Assembly (NCBI GenBank): GCA_024742405.1
Contig: JANSYP010000001.1
Location: 372,001 to 436,000, forward strand
Source: Paracoccaceae bacterium
Lineage (GTDB): Bacteria > Pseudomonadota > Alphaproteobacteria > Rhodobacterales > Rhodobacteraceae
Direction of reading: 5' to 3'
DNA: 64,000 bases
Position 1 is the first letter of the stretch; each line of letters opens with the position of its first letter. The position numbers and the translations under genes are program-made. The notes beneath the pieces are model-generated. The model saw nothing but the letters and a program-made list of their open reading frames with translations. It did no database searches and was not told where the DNA came from. This document shows positions 16,746 to 26,521 of this stretch, piece after piece.

Positions 16746-18106
16746 TAGCCCTGGGCCACCCGGGCCCCATCCGGCAGGTGATCGAGGATCAGAGACAGGG
16801 CGCGGTCGGTCACATTGGCGCCGCTCGAGGAGATCTCCCAGGCGGCGTAGGCGAGCGGCGCGCTGCCCTCGGGCTGGATCAGCCGGTCGACCGCCACGGC
16901 GAGGCTTTCGGCGTCGCGCACCTCGATCGCCGCAGAGGCGGCCGAGAGCCGCGCATAGACATCGGCGAAGTTCTGGACATGGGGCCCGTGGATGATGGCC
17001 GAACCGAGTGCTGCGGGCTCGAACGGGTTGTGCCCGCCGACCTCCATCAGCGAGCCACCGACGAAGCTGACCGGGGCGATCCGGTACCATAGACCCATCT
17101 CGCCCAGCGTGTCGGCCAGATAGACTTGCGTATCCCGCGTGATCGGCTCTCCTGTGCTGCGCCGCGCGACGCGCAAGCCGCTGGCCGCGATGATCCGTGC
17201 AACGTCGTCGCCGCGCTCGGGGTGGCGCGGCGCGAGGATCAGCAGCAGGTTGTGGGTGCTCCCGGCTGCGCGGGTCTGGGCGTCGAGCACGATCTCCTCT
17301 TCGCCGGCATGGGTCGACGCAGCCAGCCAGACGGGCCGCCCGCCGATCGCTTCGGACAGGGCTTGCCGTTCGGTCTCGTCGCAGGGCGGGGGCGGGGTGC
17401 CTTCCTTCAGGGTGCCGGTCACCGCGATCTTGCGCTCGGGCAAGCCGAATTGGCGCAGGGCGTTCGCCGTCAGATCGTCCTGGACCTGCACCGCGGCGAA
17501 CCGGTCGAGCAGGGCGCCCGGCGCACGCCCCAGCCAGCGCCAGCTGCGGATGCTGCCCTCGGACATGCGCCCGTTGATCAGCAGCATCGGGATGCCCGCG
17601 TCATCGGTCTGCACGATCATGGTCGGCCAGAACTCGCTCTCGGTCCAGATCGCCAGGTCGGGATGCCAGTGGGCGAGGAAACGGGAGACGTAGGCCCGCA
17701 CGTCCAGCGGTGCGAACTGGTGGATGCAGCGCGGCGGCATCCGTGCGGCCAGAAGCTCCGCCGAGGTACGCGTGCCGGTGGTGACCAGAAAGCTCAACGC
17801 CGGGTCGTGGGCGCCCAGACGGCGGATGACTTCGAGCAGCGACAGGCTCTCGCCGACCGAGGCCGCGTGAAACCAGATCAGCGGACCCTCGGGGCGGGGC
17901 TGGCTGGCCTCGCCACGGCGTTCCGCGATGCGGTCGGGGTCCTCCTTGCCGCGGGCCAGACGCCTTGTCAGCAGGCGGTTGCCGTAACCTTCGGCCCGCG
18001 TGGTGAGCGCGAGATAGGCTGACAGCAGGGTCGAGCGACGCACGGGACGGGGGCTCGCGGGGCTCAGCAGCCGGGCTCCCGGATCATCGCGGTGGATGGT
18101 AGGCAC
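16745..18106 (-). CDS. waaA: 3-deoxy-D-manno-octulosonic acid (Kdo) transferase
   Basis: The 453-residue glycosyltransferase adds Kdo to lipid A precursor. Family motifs are plain: [10 protein letters not shown] (about residue 79), [16 protein letters not shown] and the C-terminal [23 protein letters not shown] at 18106 is preceded by GGAGA at six-base spacing, which supports this start although the conserved region begins only near residue 25. In related Rhodobacteraceae waaA usually follows a DUF374 acyltransferase gene; here a TPR gene lies upstream instead. Confidence 0.95.
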   Translation of the reverse strand: MPTIHRDDPGARLLSPASPRPVRRSTLLSAYLALTTRAEGYGNRLLTRRLARGKEDPDRIAERRGEASQPRPEGPLIWFHAASVGESLSLLEVIRRLGAHDPALSFLVTTGTRTSAELLAARMPPRCIHQFAPLDVRAYVSRFLAHWHPDLAIWTESEFWPTMIVQTDDAGIPMLLINGRMSEGSIRSWRWLGRAPGALLDRFAAVQVQDDLTANALRQFGLPERKIAVTGTLKEGTPPPPCDETERQALSEAIGGRPVWLAASTHAGEEEIVLDAQTRAAGSTHNLLLILAPRHPERGDDVARIIAASGLRVARRSTGEPITRDTQVYLADTLGEMGLWYRIAPVSFVGGSLMEVGGHNPFEPAALGSAIIHGPHVQNFADVYARLSAASAAIEVRDAESLAVAVDRLIQPEGSAPLAYAAWEISSSGANVTDRALSLILDHLPDGARVAQG

Positions 18107-18374
18107 AGGTCTCTCCGGTCGCCTCCATGGATGCTGCAGGCCCGTGCCGGGGAGGGGATCAAAGGCGCTCCGCCTGGAACGGGATGCAGTCGCTGGGCCA
18201 TGGAAATGCTCCGCTGTGTCGAGGGGGTCACGGAGTATTGAGGCATCTGCAGCATCGGGTCAAGAAACCCTCCGGCGCATAGGCTGCAATACGTCTGCAC
18301 AACGTCTGCAAAGGGTCGGCAGCCGCAACGCTGCATGGGATGCGGCGGCGCAGCGGGTGCAGCCAGACCGGCGA

Positions 18375-20462
18375 TCAGGAGGGGGTGGCGCGGCGGGTGT
18401 CGATGGCCCACTGAAAACCGTCGATGGTGTCGAAATACCCGTCGACGGCGCACGCGCCGAACGCCTCCGCCGCCGCGTCCAGATGTGCCTGGGCAGTGTC
18501 CAGGAGCCCATCGCCTTCGCCCATGTCGAACAGGGCAACGTCCAACAGTGCGAGGTTGGCCCGGGTCATGGCCCAGTCGATGGGCATCGCGTCCCTTTTG
18601 CGGACTGTGAGGGAGGCATCGTAGGCGGATGCAGATTTTCTCAGCATGGCGATGTCGCGCGAACGGCGGCCCAGAACGCGCCAGGCATTTCCGAGATTGT
18701 TCTGAGCCATGGCCCACCGCAACGGGACCTCGTCGCGTGTCCATTCTTGCAGCGCGGCGTTGAAGGCATCCACGGCGCCTTCCAGACAGGACACTTCGTC
18801 CGTGAGTTCGAACGCGGTCAGCAGCGTGTTGCCGACATTATTCTGCGTCGACGCCCAGTCCAGCGGTGCTTTTTCTTGTGTGCGCTCCTGCAAGGCCGCG
18901 TCGAAGGCCCGGGCGGCCTTTCGGAGCGTCGCGAAGTCCCTGTTTCGCCTTGCCAGGTTCTTCAGGACGATGCCGAGATTGTCCTGCGTTCTTGCCCAGT
19001 CCAGCGGGACGCGGTCCTGCGTGCGCTCCTTCAGCGCGTTGGAATAAGCCTCGATGGCCTCTTCGTGCTTTGTGGTACCGGCTGTGAGATCCCCCAGCTT
19101 GGCGAGCGTCGTGCCAAGATTGTTCTGCGTATTCGCCCATCGGAGCGGTGTGCGATCCCGGGTCCGCTCCTGCAGCGCCGCCTTGAAGGCCTCGGCAGAC
19201 TGATGCAGCAGAGCCCTGTCGCCGCGCCGCTCTCCCAACAGCTGCAGGGCTGTCCCGATATTGTTGAGGGCCGCGCCGAGCTGGTCCGCTCCGACGGCGC
19301 GATCCCGCGCCAGACGGGCCAGGGCGACAGCGACCTCCAGATCGAGCAGCAGACCCTGGTCCCGGCCACGATAGAGCCACACGAGATACTCGGCACGCAC
19401 GGCGTCAAACGGGTCGCCCTGCGCCTCGAGCACGACCCGGCGCGCGATCTTGGCGGCGGCACCGCTGGCGTCACGGTCAAGAAGGTGCTCGTCCACGGCG
19501 GCACTCAGCAGGCGCAGCGTGCGGGCCGTCGATTCGGCGGCTTCGCGGTCCAGCGCCGCGTCGAGCTCCGAGATCGCTTCCTTGTGCGCGCCCTGGGCTG
19601 AAAGATTCGCCCTCCGCCGCAGAACCTCATCCACGAAATCGCCGAGGTTTGAGCCGTGGCGGCCTTCGTCCTGGACGCGCGCGGCGATCTGGACCGCGTT
19701 TGCCAGTTCGATCAGCGCGGCCTGGGGGTCGGTCACGTCCTTGGCGATGGGCTCGACCAGCTTCAGGATCGCCATTCGCGAAACGCCGCCCTCCATCGCA
19801 TGTTGGGTCTCGGCCATCTGATCGATTTTCGCGGTCAGCAGGTCGACCCGACGCAAAAGCTCGCTCTGGCGCGCGGCGGCTTGATCGGCCTTGCGGTCGA
19901 GCCGGTCGATCCCGTCCAACGTCGCGCGGTAGACCTCTAGGATCATGGCGGGCTCGGTCACGCGTTTGCTGAGCAGCGCGCGCAGGAACGGCGTGGTGAC
20001 CCCGAGAAAGAAGTCGCGGTGGCGTGTGTGGCCGTTGGAGCGCGCGAAATAGGGTCTGAGGTCGGCCGGCGCGCCCTCATGGATGGCCGCGAGCCAGACA
20101 TGGGCGATGCGATCGGCGTCAAGATTTTCGGCCGCAAAGAACGCATCCTGAAACTCGCAGAGCGGCATCACTTGGTCGAAATGTGCCGCGAGATCGGCGG
20201 CGTCGGCGGCAAATTCGGTCGCGAGCAACCCGTCAGCATGGCTCTTGAAGCTCTTGGCGAGGCGCCTGACCTCGAGATCGGGTGTGCGGCCCAGATGGTC
20301 CCGCAGCGCGCGACCATCCTTGATGAGCCCAAGCGCGGTTTTGGCATCGTCCAGACCGATCCCGTCCGGTCGGGCCAGCCCGCTCAGGCCAAGACCGATG
20401 CTGACGGCTGTCTGGGCGGCGGCGAGGGTGATCGGCAAATGGAGCGCTCCGACAAGTGACAT
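18375..20462 (-). CDS. TPR protein with exact 47-residue repeats and N-terminal coiled coil
   Basis: The 695-residue product has a weakly hydrophobic start (about residues 4-30), an unassigned region to about 180, a predicted coiled coil (about 185-222, LDRKADQAAARQSELLRRVD), a helical linker and a TPR array from about 390 to 675. The repeat core is PLxWAxTQNNLGxxL, preceded by ALQERTxDR. Its Trp recurs at 442, 489, 536, 583 and 630, exactly 47 residues apart. TPR arrays bind partner proteins; no catalytic domain is recognised. No good ribosome-binding site marks the ATG at 20462 and a TTG at 20492 is possible. It follows a small two-TM gene and precedes waaA on the same strand. Confidence 0.85.
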   Translation of the reverse strand: MSLVGALHLPITLAAAQTAVSIGLGLSGLARPDGIGLDDAKTALGLIKDGRALRDHLGRTPDLEVRRLAKSFKSHADGLLATEFAADAADLAAHFDQVMPLCEFQDAFFAAENLDADRIAHVWLAAIHEGAPADLRPYFARSNGHTRHRDFFLGVTTPFLRALLSKRVTEPAMILEVYRATLDGIDRLDRKADQAAARQSELLRRVDLLTAKIDQMAETQHAMEGGVSRMAILKLVEPIAKDVTDPQAALIELANAVQIAARVQDEGRHGSNLGDFVDEVLRRRANLSAQGAHKEAISELDAALDREAAESTARTLRLLSAAVDEHLLDRDASGAAAKIARRVVLEAQGDPFDAVRAEYLVWLYRGRDQGLLLDLEVAVALARLARDRAVGADQLGAALNNIGTALQLLGERRGDRALLHQSAEAFKAALQERTRDRTPLRWANTQNNLGTTLAKLGDLTAGTTKHEEAIEAYSNALKERTQDRVPLDWARTQDNLGIVLKNLARRNRDFATLRKAARAFDAALQERTQEKAPLDWASTQNNVGNTLLTAFELTDEVSCLEGAVDAFNAALQEWTRDEVPLRWAMAQNNLGNAWRVLGRRSRDIAMLRKSASAYDASLTVRKRDAMPIDWAMTRANLALLDVALFDMGEGDGLLDTAQAHLDAAAEAFGACAVDGYFDTIDGFQWAIDTRRATPS

Positions 20463-20561
20463 GATCAAGCCGGAGAGGCCCGGGCGGGTCAAGCTTGCCG
20501 GAGTGCTGCGGCGGACCGCGGTCCTGCGCCGGAGGCGGGTGCGACCGCGCAGGTCTGCCCG

Positions 20562-20891
20562 TCACTGGCCGGTCTGGTCGCGCCCCATGCCGCTGTCGCC
20601 CATGCCGCTGCCGACCTGGGCGGTACTGTCCGCGCGGTCCCCGCCGAGGGCGAAGGAGAGCACGATCAGCGCGAGGCCCGCGGATGCGAACACCCAGACC
20701 CCGCGCGGGTATTTCTGGTCTCTGGGATTATAGTTGCCGGCGGGCGCGGTGCCTCCTGCGGCCTCGCGCTCCGCGCGTCGTTTCACCCGCATCGCCCAGA
20801 TCGTGGAGATGGCCGCACAGACGCCGCCGGCGAGCCAGGCGACGAGCTCCTGGTTCTTTGGCACGCTCAGGAATTCCAAGATCTCGGCCAT
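20562..20891 (-). CDS. Small two-TM membrane protein, unknown function
   Basis: The 109-residue protein starts MAEILEFLSVPKNQELVAW and has two membrane segments, about residues 16-34 and 64-82, joined by a basic stretch RVKRRAEREA and ending in a polar Gly/Ser/Asp tail with two GMG repeats. Both ends are probably on the same side of the membrane. It lies 99 bases before the TPR gene and on the same strand, so the two may be one transcript; the pair interrupts the usual cysQ-to-waaA order. I know no function for it. Confidence 0.65.
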   Translation of the reverse strand: MAEILEFLSVPKNQELVAWLAGGVCAAISTIWAMRVKRRAEREAAGGTAPAGNYNPRDQKYPRGVWVFASAGLALIVLSFALGGDRADSTAQVGSGMGDSGMGRDQTGQ

Positions 20892-21012
20892 TCCGGCACC
20901 TTCTGTGATCGCGTGGCAGGAGCCTGCGCCACGCGGCGCCAAGCGTCAATTTTTCGGGGCATCACGTGCCGCGCGGGGTGGGGGGGTGGCGACGCCGAAT
21001 GGTGGCGCGCGC

Positions 21013-21816
21013 TCAGGCGCTGCGGTCCACCACCTCGGCATGGAGCGTGGGCGAGGCGGCCAGCACACCGCTGCTGCGCGGTTCGGGCTGGTTGAAGCGC
21101 AGGGCCGCGCCGCTGCGGTCGGTGGCGGTACCGCCGGCCTCGGACACCAGCAGGCTGCCGGCCGCGCTGTCCCATTCCCAGACCCGGCCGAAGCTGAGCG
21201 ATGCGTCGAACCGGCCTTCGGACACCAGCGCCAGCCGGTGCGCCAGCGCGGGACGGACATGGCGGTCGACCTTGGGCGCGCCGCCGGGCCAGTGGCGCGC
21301 GTCGAGCGCGTGCTTGTTGGCCAGCACCTCGGCGCCGTCGAGATCGCCGCGCGGGCTGACCGCGAGCGCGGTGCTGTTGAGCATGGCTCCGCCGCCCAGC
21401 CGTGCGGTGTAGAGCTCATCGCGCAGCGGCAGGAAGACGACGCCCGCGATCACCTCGCCGGCCTCGGCCACGGCCAGCGCGTGGGCCCATGTCTTCTGGC
21501 CTGCCACGAAGGCGCGGGTGCCGTCGATCGGATCGACGATGAAGACGCGGTCATGGTCGAGCCGGCCGGAATCGTCGGGAGTTTCCTCGCTCAGCCAGCC
21601 ATAGTCGGGCCGGGCGGCGCGCAGGAACTCGCCCAGCATGTCGTTGACGGCGAGGTCGGCCTCGCTGACAGGGCTGTCGTCGCCCTTTGCCCAGACCTCC
21701 GGGTTCTGGCGCCAGTAGCCGCTGGCGATCCGTCCGGCCTCGCGGGCGGCCTCGACCAGCAGGGCCAGATCCGCGCCATGCAACGGGGGCGGCGCGGCGG
21801 GTTCAGGCGCCGGCAA
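21013..21816 (-). CDS. cysQ: 3'(2'),5'-bisphosphate nucleotidase, inositol monophosphatase family
   Basis: This 267-residue Mg2+-dependent phosphatase probably turns 3'-phosphoadenosine 5'-phosphate into AMP. The metal-site motifs are WLSEETPD (about residue 74), IVDPIDGTRAF (about 92-102) and WEWDSAAG near the C-terminus. The start appears to be a TTG at 21816, overlapping the pmbA end by 14 bases, with GAGGGG eight bases upstream. No ATG or GTG is suitably placed before the conserved region. The gene follows pmbA as in related genomes. Confidence 0.88.
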   Translation of the reverse strand: MPAPEPAAPPPLHGADLALLVEAAREAGRIASGYWRQNPEVWAKGDDSPVSEADLAVNDMLGEFLRAARPDYGWLSEETPDDSGRLDHDRVFIVDPIDGTRAFVAGQKTWAHALAVAEAGEVIAGVVFLPLRDELYTARLGGGAMLNSTALAVSPRGDLDGAEVLANKHALDARHWPGGAPKVDRHVRPALAHRLALVSEGRFDASLSFGRVWEWDSAAGSLLVSEAGGTATDRSGAALRFNQPEPRSSGVLAASPTLHAEVVDRSA

Positions 21817-23203
21817 TGGTCAGCCCCTCGACCAGGAGCGAGGGTACGACGCGCGACAGGTGGGGGCGCGCATCGTTGGCCGGAACGATGCTGCGGAGCA
21901 TGTCGTGCAGATTGCCCGCGATGGTGCACTCATTCACCGGGTAGGCGATCTCGCCCTTCTCGATCCACAGGCCCGACGCGCCGCGCGAATAGTCCCCGGT
22001 GGTCGGATTGATCGTCGCGCCGATCAGCCCGGTCACCAGAAGCCCGGTGCCCATGCCCGCGATCAGATCGTCGCGGCTGGCGTCGCCCTGCGTCAAAGCG
22101 ATGTTCGACAGGCCCGGTGCAGGCGGGCCGGAGGTGGAGCGCGAGGCGTTTCCGGTGCTCTCCATCCCGAGCTTGCGCGCGGTGGCCAGATCGAGCGTCC
22201 AGCCGGTCAGCACCCCGTCCGAGACGATGGCGCGGGCCTTCACCGGCAGGCCCTCGGCATCGAAGGGGCGCGAACTGCCGGTGCGGGGCCGGAGCGGGTC
22301 TTCGGTCACGCTGAGACCGGCGGGCAGCACGGGCTCTCCGAGCCGGTCGCGCAGCCAGGAACCCCCGCGGGCCACGGCGGCGCCGTTGGCGGCCGACAGC
22401 AGATGCCCGATCAGGCCCGACGACACGCGTTCGTCATAGAGGACCGGGAAATGTCCGGTCGGGGGTTTCCGCGCACCGGCGCGCTCAAGCGTGCGCCCCG
22501 CCGCCTTCCGCCCGATCTCTTCGGGGCTTTCCAGGTCGGACAGGTAGACGCGCCCGTCGCCGTACCAGTCGCGCTCCATATCCGTGCCCTCGCCGGTGAT
22601 GGCGACGCAGGAGACGCTGGCGGAACTCCGCGCGAACCCGGCCGAAAACCCGTTCGTCGCGGCCAGGTGAATCCGGTTGCTGCCATGGGTGGCGCTGGTG
22701 CCCTCGACCTTGGAGATTCCGGGGACGCCCGCGGCGGCGGCCTCGGCGGCCAGGGCGGCCTCGCGCAGGGCGGCGGGCGAGGGGGCGGGTGCGGGGTCGC
22801 AGAGGTCGAGCGCCTCCACATCCCAGATTTTGGCGAGCTGGTCCGACGCCGCGAGCCCGGCATGGGGGTCTTCGGGCGCCTCACGCGCCATCGCGACGGC
22901 GCGTTCGGCCGCTTCGGTCAGGGTCCCTGGGGCCGTGTCGGAGACCGACACGCAGGCCTGGCGACCGCCGAAGAGCACGCGCAGGCCCAGATCGGTACGC
23001 TCAGATCGTTCCGCCTGCTCCAGCGCGCCGGCACGGGTATCGATCGAGACCGACTGCCCTTCGATCACCAGAGTGTCCGCCGCCGCGGCGCCCGCACGGT
23101 GCGCAGCCTGCAGGAATGCATCCGCCAGGGCGGCAAGATCGCGGGTGGAATCGCGGTCCGGAAGGGGGGCGGTGTCGGCGGGTTGAGGGGCGATTGAGGT
23201 CAA
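21803..23203 (-). CDS. pmbA: TldD/PmbA family protein
   Basis: The 466-residue protein belongs to the TldD/TldE family, whose two subunits form a cytoplasmic peptide-trimming protease known from microcin B17 maturation and CcdA turnover. Family marks include SIDTRAGALEQAERSE near the N-terminus, the central ERAGARKPPTGHFPVLYD and a C-terminal GNASRSTSGPPAPGLSNI with ASGLWIEKGEIAYPVNE. The TldE/PmbA subunit lacks the HExxxH metal site, and none is seen here. Translation starts at a TTG at 23203 with GGAG eight bases upstream. No tldD gene is in the window. Confidence 0.92.
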   Translation of the reverse strand: MTSIAPQPADTAPLPDRDSTRDLAALADAFLQAAHRAGAAAADTLVIEGQSVSIDTRAGALEQAERSERTDLGLRVLFGGRQACVSVSDTAPGTLTEAAERAVAMAREAPEDPHAGLAASDQLAKIWDVEALDLCDPAPAPSPAALREAALAAEAAAAGVPGISKVEGTSATHGSNRIHLAATNGFSAGFARSSASVSCVAITGEGTDMERDWYGDGRVYLSDLESPEEIGRKAAGRTLERAGARKPPTGHFPVLYDERVSSGLIGHLLSAANGAAVARGGSWLRDRLGEPVLPAGLSVTEDPLRPRTGSSRPFDAEGLPVKARAIVSDGVLTGWTLDLATARKLGMESTGNASRSTSGPPAPGLSNIALTQGDASRDDLIAGMGTGLLVTGLIGATINPTTGDYSRGASGLWIEKGEIAYPVNECTIAGNLHDMLRSIVPANDARPHLSRVVPSLLVEGLTIAGA

Positions 23204-23389
23204 ATCAGGCTCCGTTTCGGCGCATCATGGGGAGGTAATCCCGCGGCGCGGGGGGCACAAGGGCCATGGCCGGTGTTCTGCGACACAGTTCTGCCCATCT
23301 CACCGGGCCAAACGTGCGAAGCGTCACAGAACAGGAATCGCGGAGGTGTCACTTATCCCACGACAAGAAGAGTAAGTGGGAGAAAACCA

Positions 23390-24673
23390 ATGTCGATCTC
23401 TTTTACCCCTTCCGGGCCCAGTGTCCGAAGCGACGCGGCCCTCGCGGCCGTCAGTGACACGAGCGTCTACACGATCGAGCCAAGGCCGTCGCTACCGACC
23501 GCCAGCGCTGAAAGCGCCGCGCTCAATGCCGCGCTGCTGCGCAGCGTACCCTGGAGCGAAGCCGGTCAGGCCGGGCGTCTGATGCGCGGCGCGCTGGCCG
23601 AACGGTTCAGCGTGCCCTGCTACGACGTCTCGGCGCAGACTGCGGTCCAGCGTCCGGAACCCGCCAAATGTGGGCTCGCTCGGGACGCCCTGGGGGCGCA
23701 ACCCCCCGTACAGGCCCCGGCGGTCCTGGGCGCCGCGACGGCGACGGTGGACATGACCACCGAGGCCCATCTGGTACGCCGTGGCACGGGCAGGGGCGAG
23801 AACGTCCTGTTCGTGACCTTCGATGTGCTCTTCGATCCCGCTTTCCGCGCTGTCGATCCCGATGCACCGGATGGCAGCCGTGCGGTGGCGAACTACCAGG
23901 ATCTGGTCGGGTTGGCCGTTGCGCCCGTCAACGCCCCCGGCGACAGTGTCCGTCTGCTGCCCGAAGCTGCGGCGCCGCGCGGGACCAACGGCACGCCGCG
24001 CTATGCCCATGCCCAGACCATGGAAGAGGGCGGGCGCATCGCCGTGGGACCGGCCGGCGAATCCTATCTGTCGCCCTGCGCCGGTGGACGGTTGCTCTAT
24101 GCCAACCGGATCGGAAGCTCCGCGGGCAGCAACGACTTCGACCTTTCCCTGCTGCTCGAGCAGCCCGGGGCCGCGCCAAACGCGACAGGGCGGCGCAACC
24201 AGACCGCCTCGCATTCCGGCGGTGGTGTGTGCTGGTTGTCGGGATTGCAGAAAGTCGGCGGTCTCAGCACGCCGGCGCCCTATGACGTGTCCCGTCCGGC
24301 ATCCCTGGCCTGCACCGGGTCGGGTGGCAAACGGCTGCGCCGGCTGCCGGGCGAAGCGACCTCCGGCATCGACCTGAGCTATTGCACCGCCTTCGCGGTC
24401 GATCCCGCGCGCCTGTCCGGGGACGTCAAGATCGACGTTCTGGCCGCACAGCGCATGGTCAGCATAGAGGTTGGGCCGGACGATGAGACCCGGCTGGCAA
24501 CGACGCTGTTCGTGACATCCTGCCGAATCGTGCTGCGTGGCGGGGCCGGCACGTCGCCGTCGCTCTTTCTGACGCGCCGCCGCTGCTGGGGCACCGATCT
24601 GCGCCACGAGAGCGATCCCCTTGGCAACACCACTAGGCCGCGCCCGATCCCGGGCAGCGCGTGGCATGGCTGA
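23390..24673 (+). CDS. Unrecognised 427-residue protein
   Basis: The ATG at 23390 has GGGAG eight bases upstream; the open frame extends 39 codons further, but with no site. The product has no signal peptide and no membrane segment. It contains eight cysteines spread over its length, Ser/Ala/Gly-rich linkers and two likely beta-rich blocks (GENVLFVTFDVLFDPAF at about 143-159; DVKIDVLAAQRMVSIEVG near 345). I recognise no domain. It is divergent from pmbA and is followed by a 234-base gap with a GC hairpin at 24702-24720 lacking a T-run. Codon use looks like that of its neighbours, and the opposite strand offers no better gene. Confidence 0.6.
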   Translation: MSISFTPSGPSVRSDAALAAVSDTSVYTIEPRPSLPTASAESAALNAALLRSVPWSEAGQAGRLMRGALAERFSVPCYDVSAQTAVQRPEPAKCGLARDALGAQPPVQAPAVLGAATATVDMTTEAHLVRRGTGRGENVLFVTFDVLFDPAFRAVDPDAPDGSRAVANYQDLVGLAVAPVNAPGDSVRLLPEAAAPRGTNGTPRYAHAQTMEEGGRIAVGPAGESYLSPCAGGRLLYANRIGSSAGSNDFDLSLLLEQPGAAPNATGRRNQTASHSGGGVCWLSGLQKVGGLSTPAPYDVSRPASLACTGSGGKRLRRLPGEATSGIDLSYCTAFAVDPARLSGDVKIDVLAAQRMVSIEVGPDDETRLATTLFVTSCRIVLRGGAGTSPSLFLTRRRCWGTDLRHESDPLGNTTRPRPIPGSAWHG

Positions 24674-24907
24674 GACGGCGCGCGCCACATGCCGGCGCGT
24701 CCGCCCCCTGATGGGGGGCGATGGCAGCTATGGGTGCCCGTGGCGGGCTCCCCTGAGTGCCGGCGGCACAGGTCGCCGGCCTGATCCGGTGGCGTGCGTC
24801 GGTCTATCGACGTCGGCCGACGGCCCGGTGCCGACGCGTCCGCGTATCGCGGGCTGAAGCAGCGCTTCTCGCGGCGCCGGGTGCGGTTTCCGAGTGCAGG
24901 ACTGAGG

Positions 24908-26398
24908 TCAGCGCAACTGGGTGCCGTTGACGAAGAGCGATCCGTCCGCGCGCGTTTCGATCCGGCTGGTCATCGTCCCGTCCGGCTGCGGCGTGGCAAA
25001 CATCCCCAGCATCATCTGTGCCGCCATGAGCTGCTGCTGCGGCAGCAGGCCCGATTGGCTGAGCTGACCCAGCAGATCCCCGATCCCCGTCAGCGTCACA
25101 TCGAGCGTGCCGACGGGTTGCGGCTGGGACAGCGGGACCGCGGCGTCCGACGGTCTGGGAAATGTGAACGCGCCCGTAGCCAGGGCACTGGCCGCGCCGT
25201 AGGTCAGATCGACCCCGTTCACAGCCAGTTCGGTCGGCGCAAAGTCCGCCGACGCGCCTTGCGGCAGCCCGGGCACCCGCGCGGCCGGGCCGAGCAAGGC
25301 CTGACCCTCCAGATCCGCCGTCAGTGTCAGAGGCTCCCGCGGCAGCATGCCGGCCGGGTCCAGCTGGGTCCAAAGCTCCGCAGAGGGTGCAAGCCCGATC
25401 ACTTCGAGCGTCAGATCGAACGGCTGCGGCGTGTCGGCTTCCGTTACCGGGCCGACAAAGGCCATGTCGAGCTCGTCCAGTGTCAGCATGATCGGCCGCA
25501 CCGGCAGATTGGGATCGTCGAGCGTTATCGCAATGTCCGCGCCGGCCCCGGTGTAAAAGGCCCGCTCCGGCGTCAAATCGGCCCGCAGGCTCGCGCTCTG
25601 GTGGCTGGTTTCGGTGATCTGGGTGGCGCCCTCGAAGCTCTGGCTGCTGCGGCTCGTGCCGCTGCCCGCGTCGAAGGCCATGCGGAGATGCGCATCGTCG
25701 CCGGGCGTGCCGTCGGGGGTCATGCCGATGCTTTCGGCCTGGATCACGACATCCTGCTGCGTCGCCTCGGTACTCATGGCCGCACCCGAGACCGGGTCGG
25801 CGAAGGAGACGGCCCAGGCGGTTTCGGCCGCCTCAAACACCGCCGTCACCGGCCCGTCGAGCTGGGCGTCGTACCCGGTCAGTCGCCCCGAGAGGTCGGT
25901 CGCGGTCAAGTTGAGGTCGGCCTCCATCGGGGCCTCGCCGGGTTCGAACTCTTCCAGCGTCACCGAGAGCGTCGGTGCAGACCAGACATAGTCGGTCTCT
26001 TCCGGTGTGCCGCTTGCGGTGACGGTCAGACCGCTTGTGTCGACGGCCAGTAGGGCGCTGCTGCTGTCGTCGCCGGATGGGGTGATGGTCACCTGCTTGC
26101 CTTCGGGGATCGCCAGTTCCACCCGGCCGTCGCCCAGTTCGGTCAGGGTGACCAGGGGCACGACGGCGGTGATGGTCGTGTCGTCGGTCTGGGTCATGCG
26201 TGTTTCCACACCGGTCAGCCGCAGCCCGTCCTCGGTCTGGGTCGTGGTCTGGGCGGTGACGCTCATGCCCTGGGCTCGGGCGGCGCTCTGCCAGTCGGCC
26301 CAGAGCCCGGTGGCGGTGAGATCAGCCAGCGCGGCGCCGGGCAGGGCAATGAGCGGCAGGAGCAGCGACGGCAAAAGGCGCGTCTGGGCATGGGGCAT
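24908..26398 (-). CDS. DUF2125 family exported protein
   Basis: The 496-residue protein has a signal peptide (residues 1-25, ending GAALA) and a long beta-rich periplasmic part typical of DUF2125, a family nearly confined to alphaproteobacteria. The function is unknown; repeated beta strands of the AsmA/LolA-like lipid-binding kind are plausible. Features include LWADWQSAARAQG after the signal and ADGSLFVNGTQLR at the C-terminus. The ATG at 26398 is the first one before a signal peptide; the frame upstream codes for sequence antisense to the SDR gene and is discarded. It is divergent from that gene. Confidence 0.82.
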   Translation of the reverse strand: MPHAQTRLLPSLLLPLIALPGAALADLTATGLWADWQSAARAQGMSVTAQTTTQTEDGLRLTGVETRMTQTDDTTITAVVPLVTLTELGDGRVELAIPEGKQVTITPSGDDSSSALLAVDTSGLTVTASGTPEETDYVWSAPTLSVTLEEFEPGEAPMEADLNLTATDLSGRLTGYDAQLDGPVTAVFEAAETAWAVSFADPVSGAAMSTEATQQDVVIQAESIGMTPDGTPGDDAHLRMAFDAGSGTSRSSQSFEGATQITETSHQSASLRADLTPERAFYTGAGADIAITLDDPNLPVRPIMLTLDELDMAFVGPVTEADTPQPFDLTLEVIGLAPSAELWTQLDPAGMLPREPLTLTADLEGQALLGPAARVPGLPQGASADFAPTELAVNGVDLTYGAASALATGAFTFPRPSDAAVPLSQPQPVGTLDVTLTGIGDLLGQLSQSGLLPQQQLMAAQMMLGMFATPQPDGTMTSRIETRADGSLFVNGTQLR

Positions 26399-26521
26399 GG
26401 GTGAGAACCTCTCGGGGCGGGCACAGGGCGCGGGATCCGCCATTGCGGCGCGCGCGGGACTGGGCAAGGGTTGCGGCGTTTTGCGGGACAGTGCCGCAGC
26501 GGGCAGCAGGAGAAAAGGGGC

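Noticed and set aside
18290-18330. Repeated ACGTCTGCA pair upstream of waaA, considered as a regulatory repeat
   Set aside because: Only two nine-base copies next to each other in a CTGCA-rich stretch between two same-strand genes; too weak.
24702-24720. GC hairpin CGCCCCC/GGGGGCG as terminator of the 427-residue gene
   Set aside because: No T-run follows; kept only as a remark in the gene entry.
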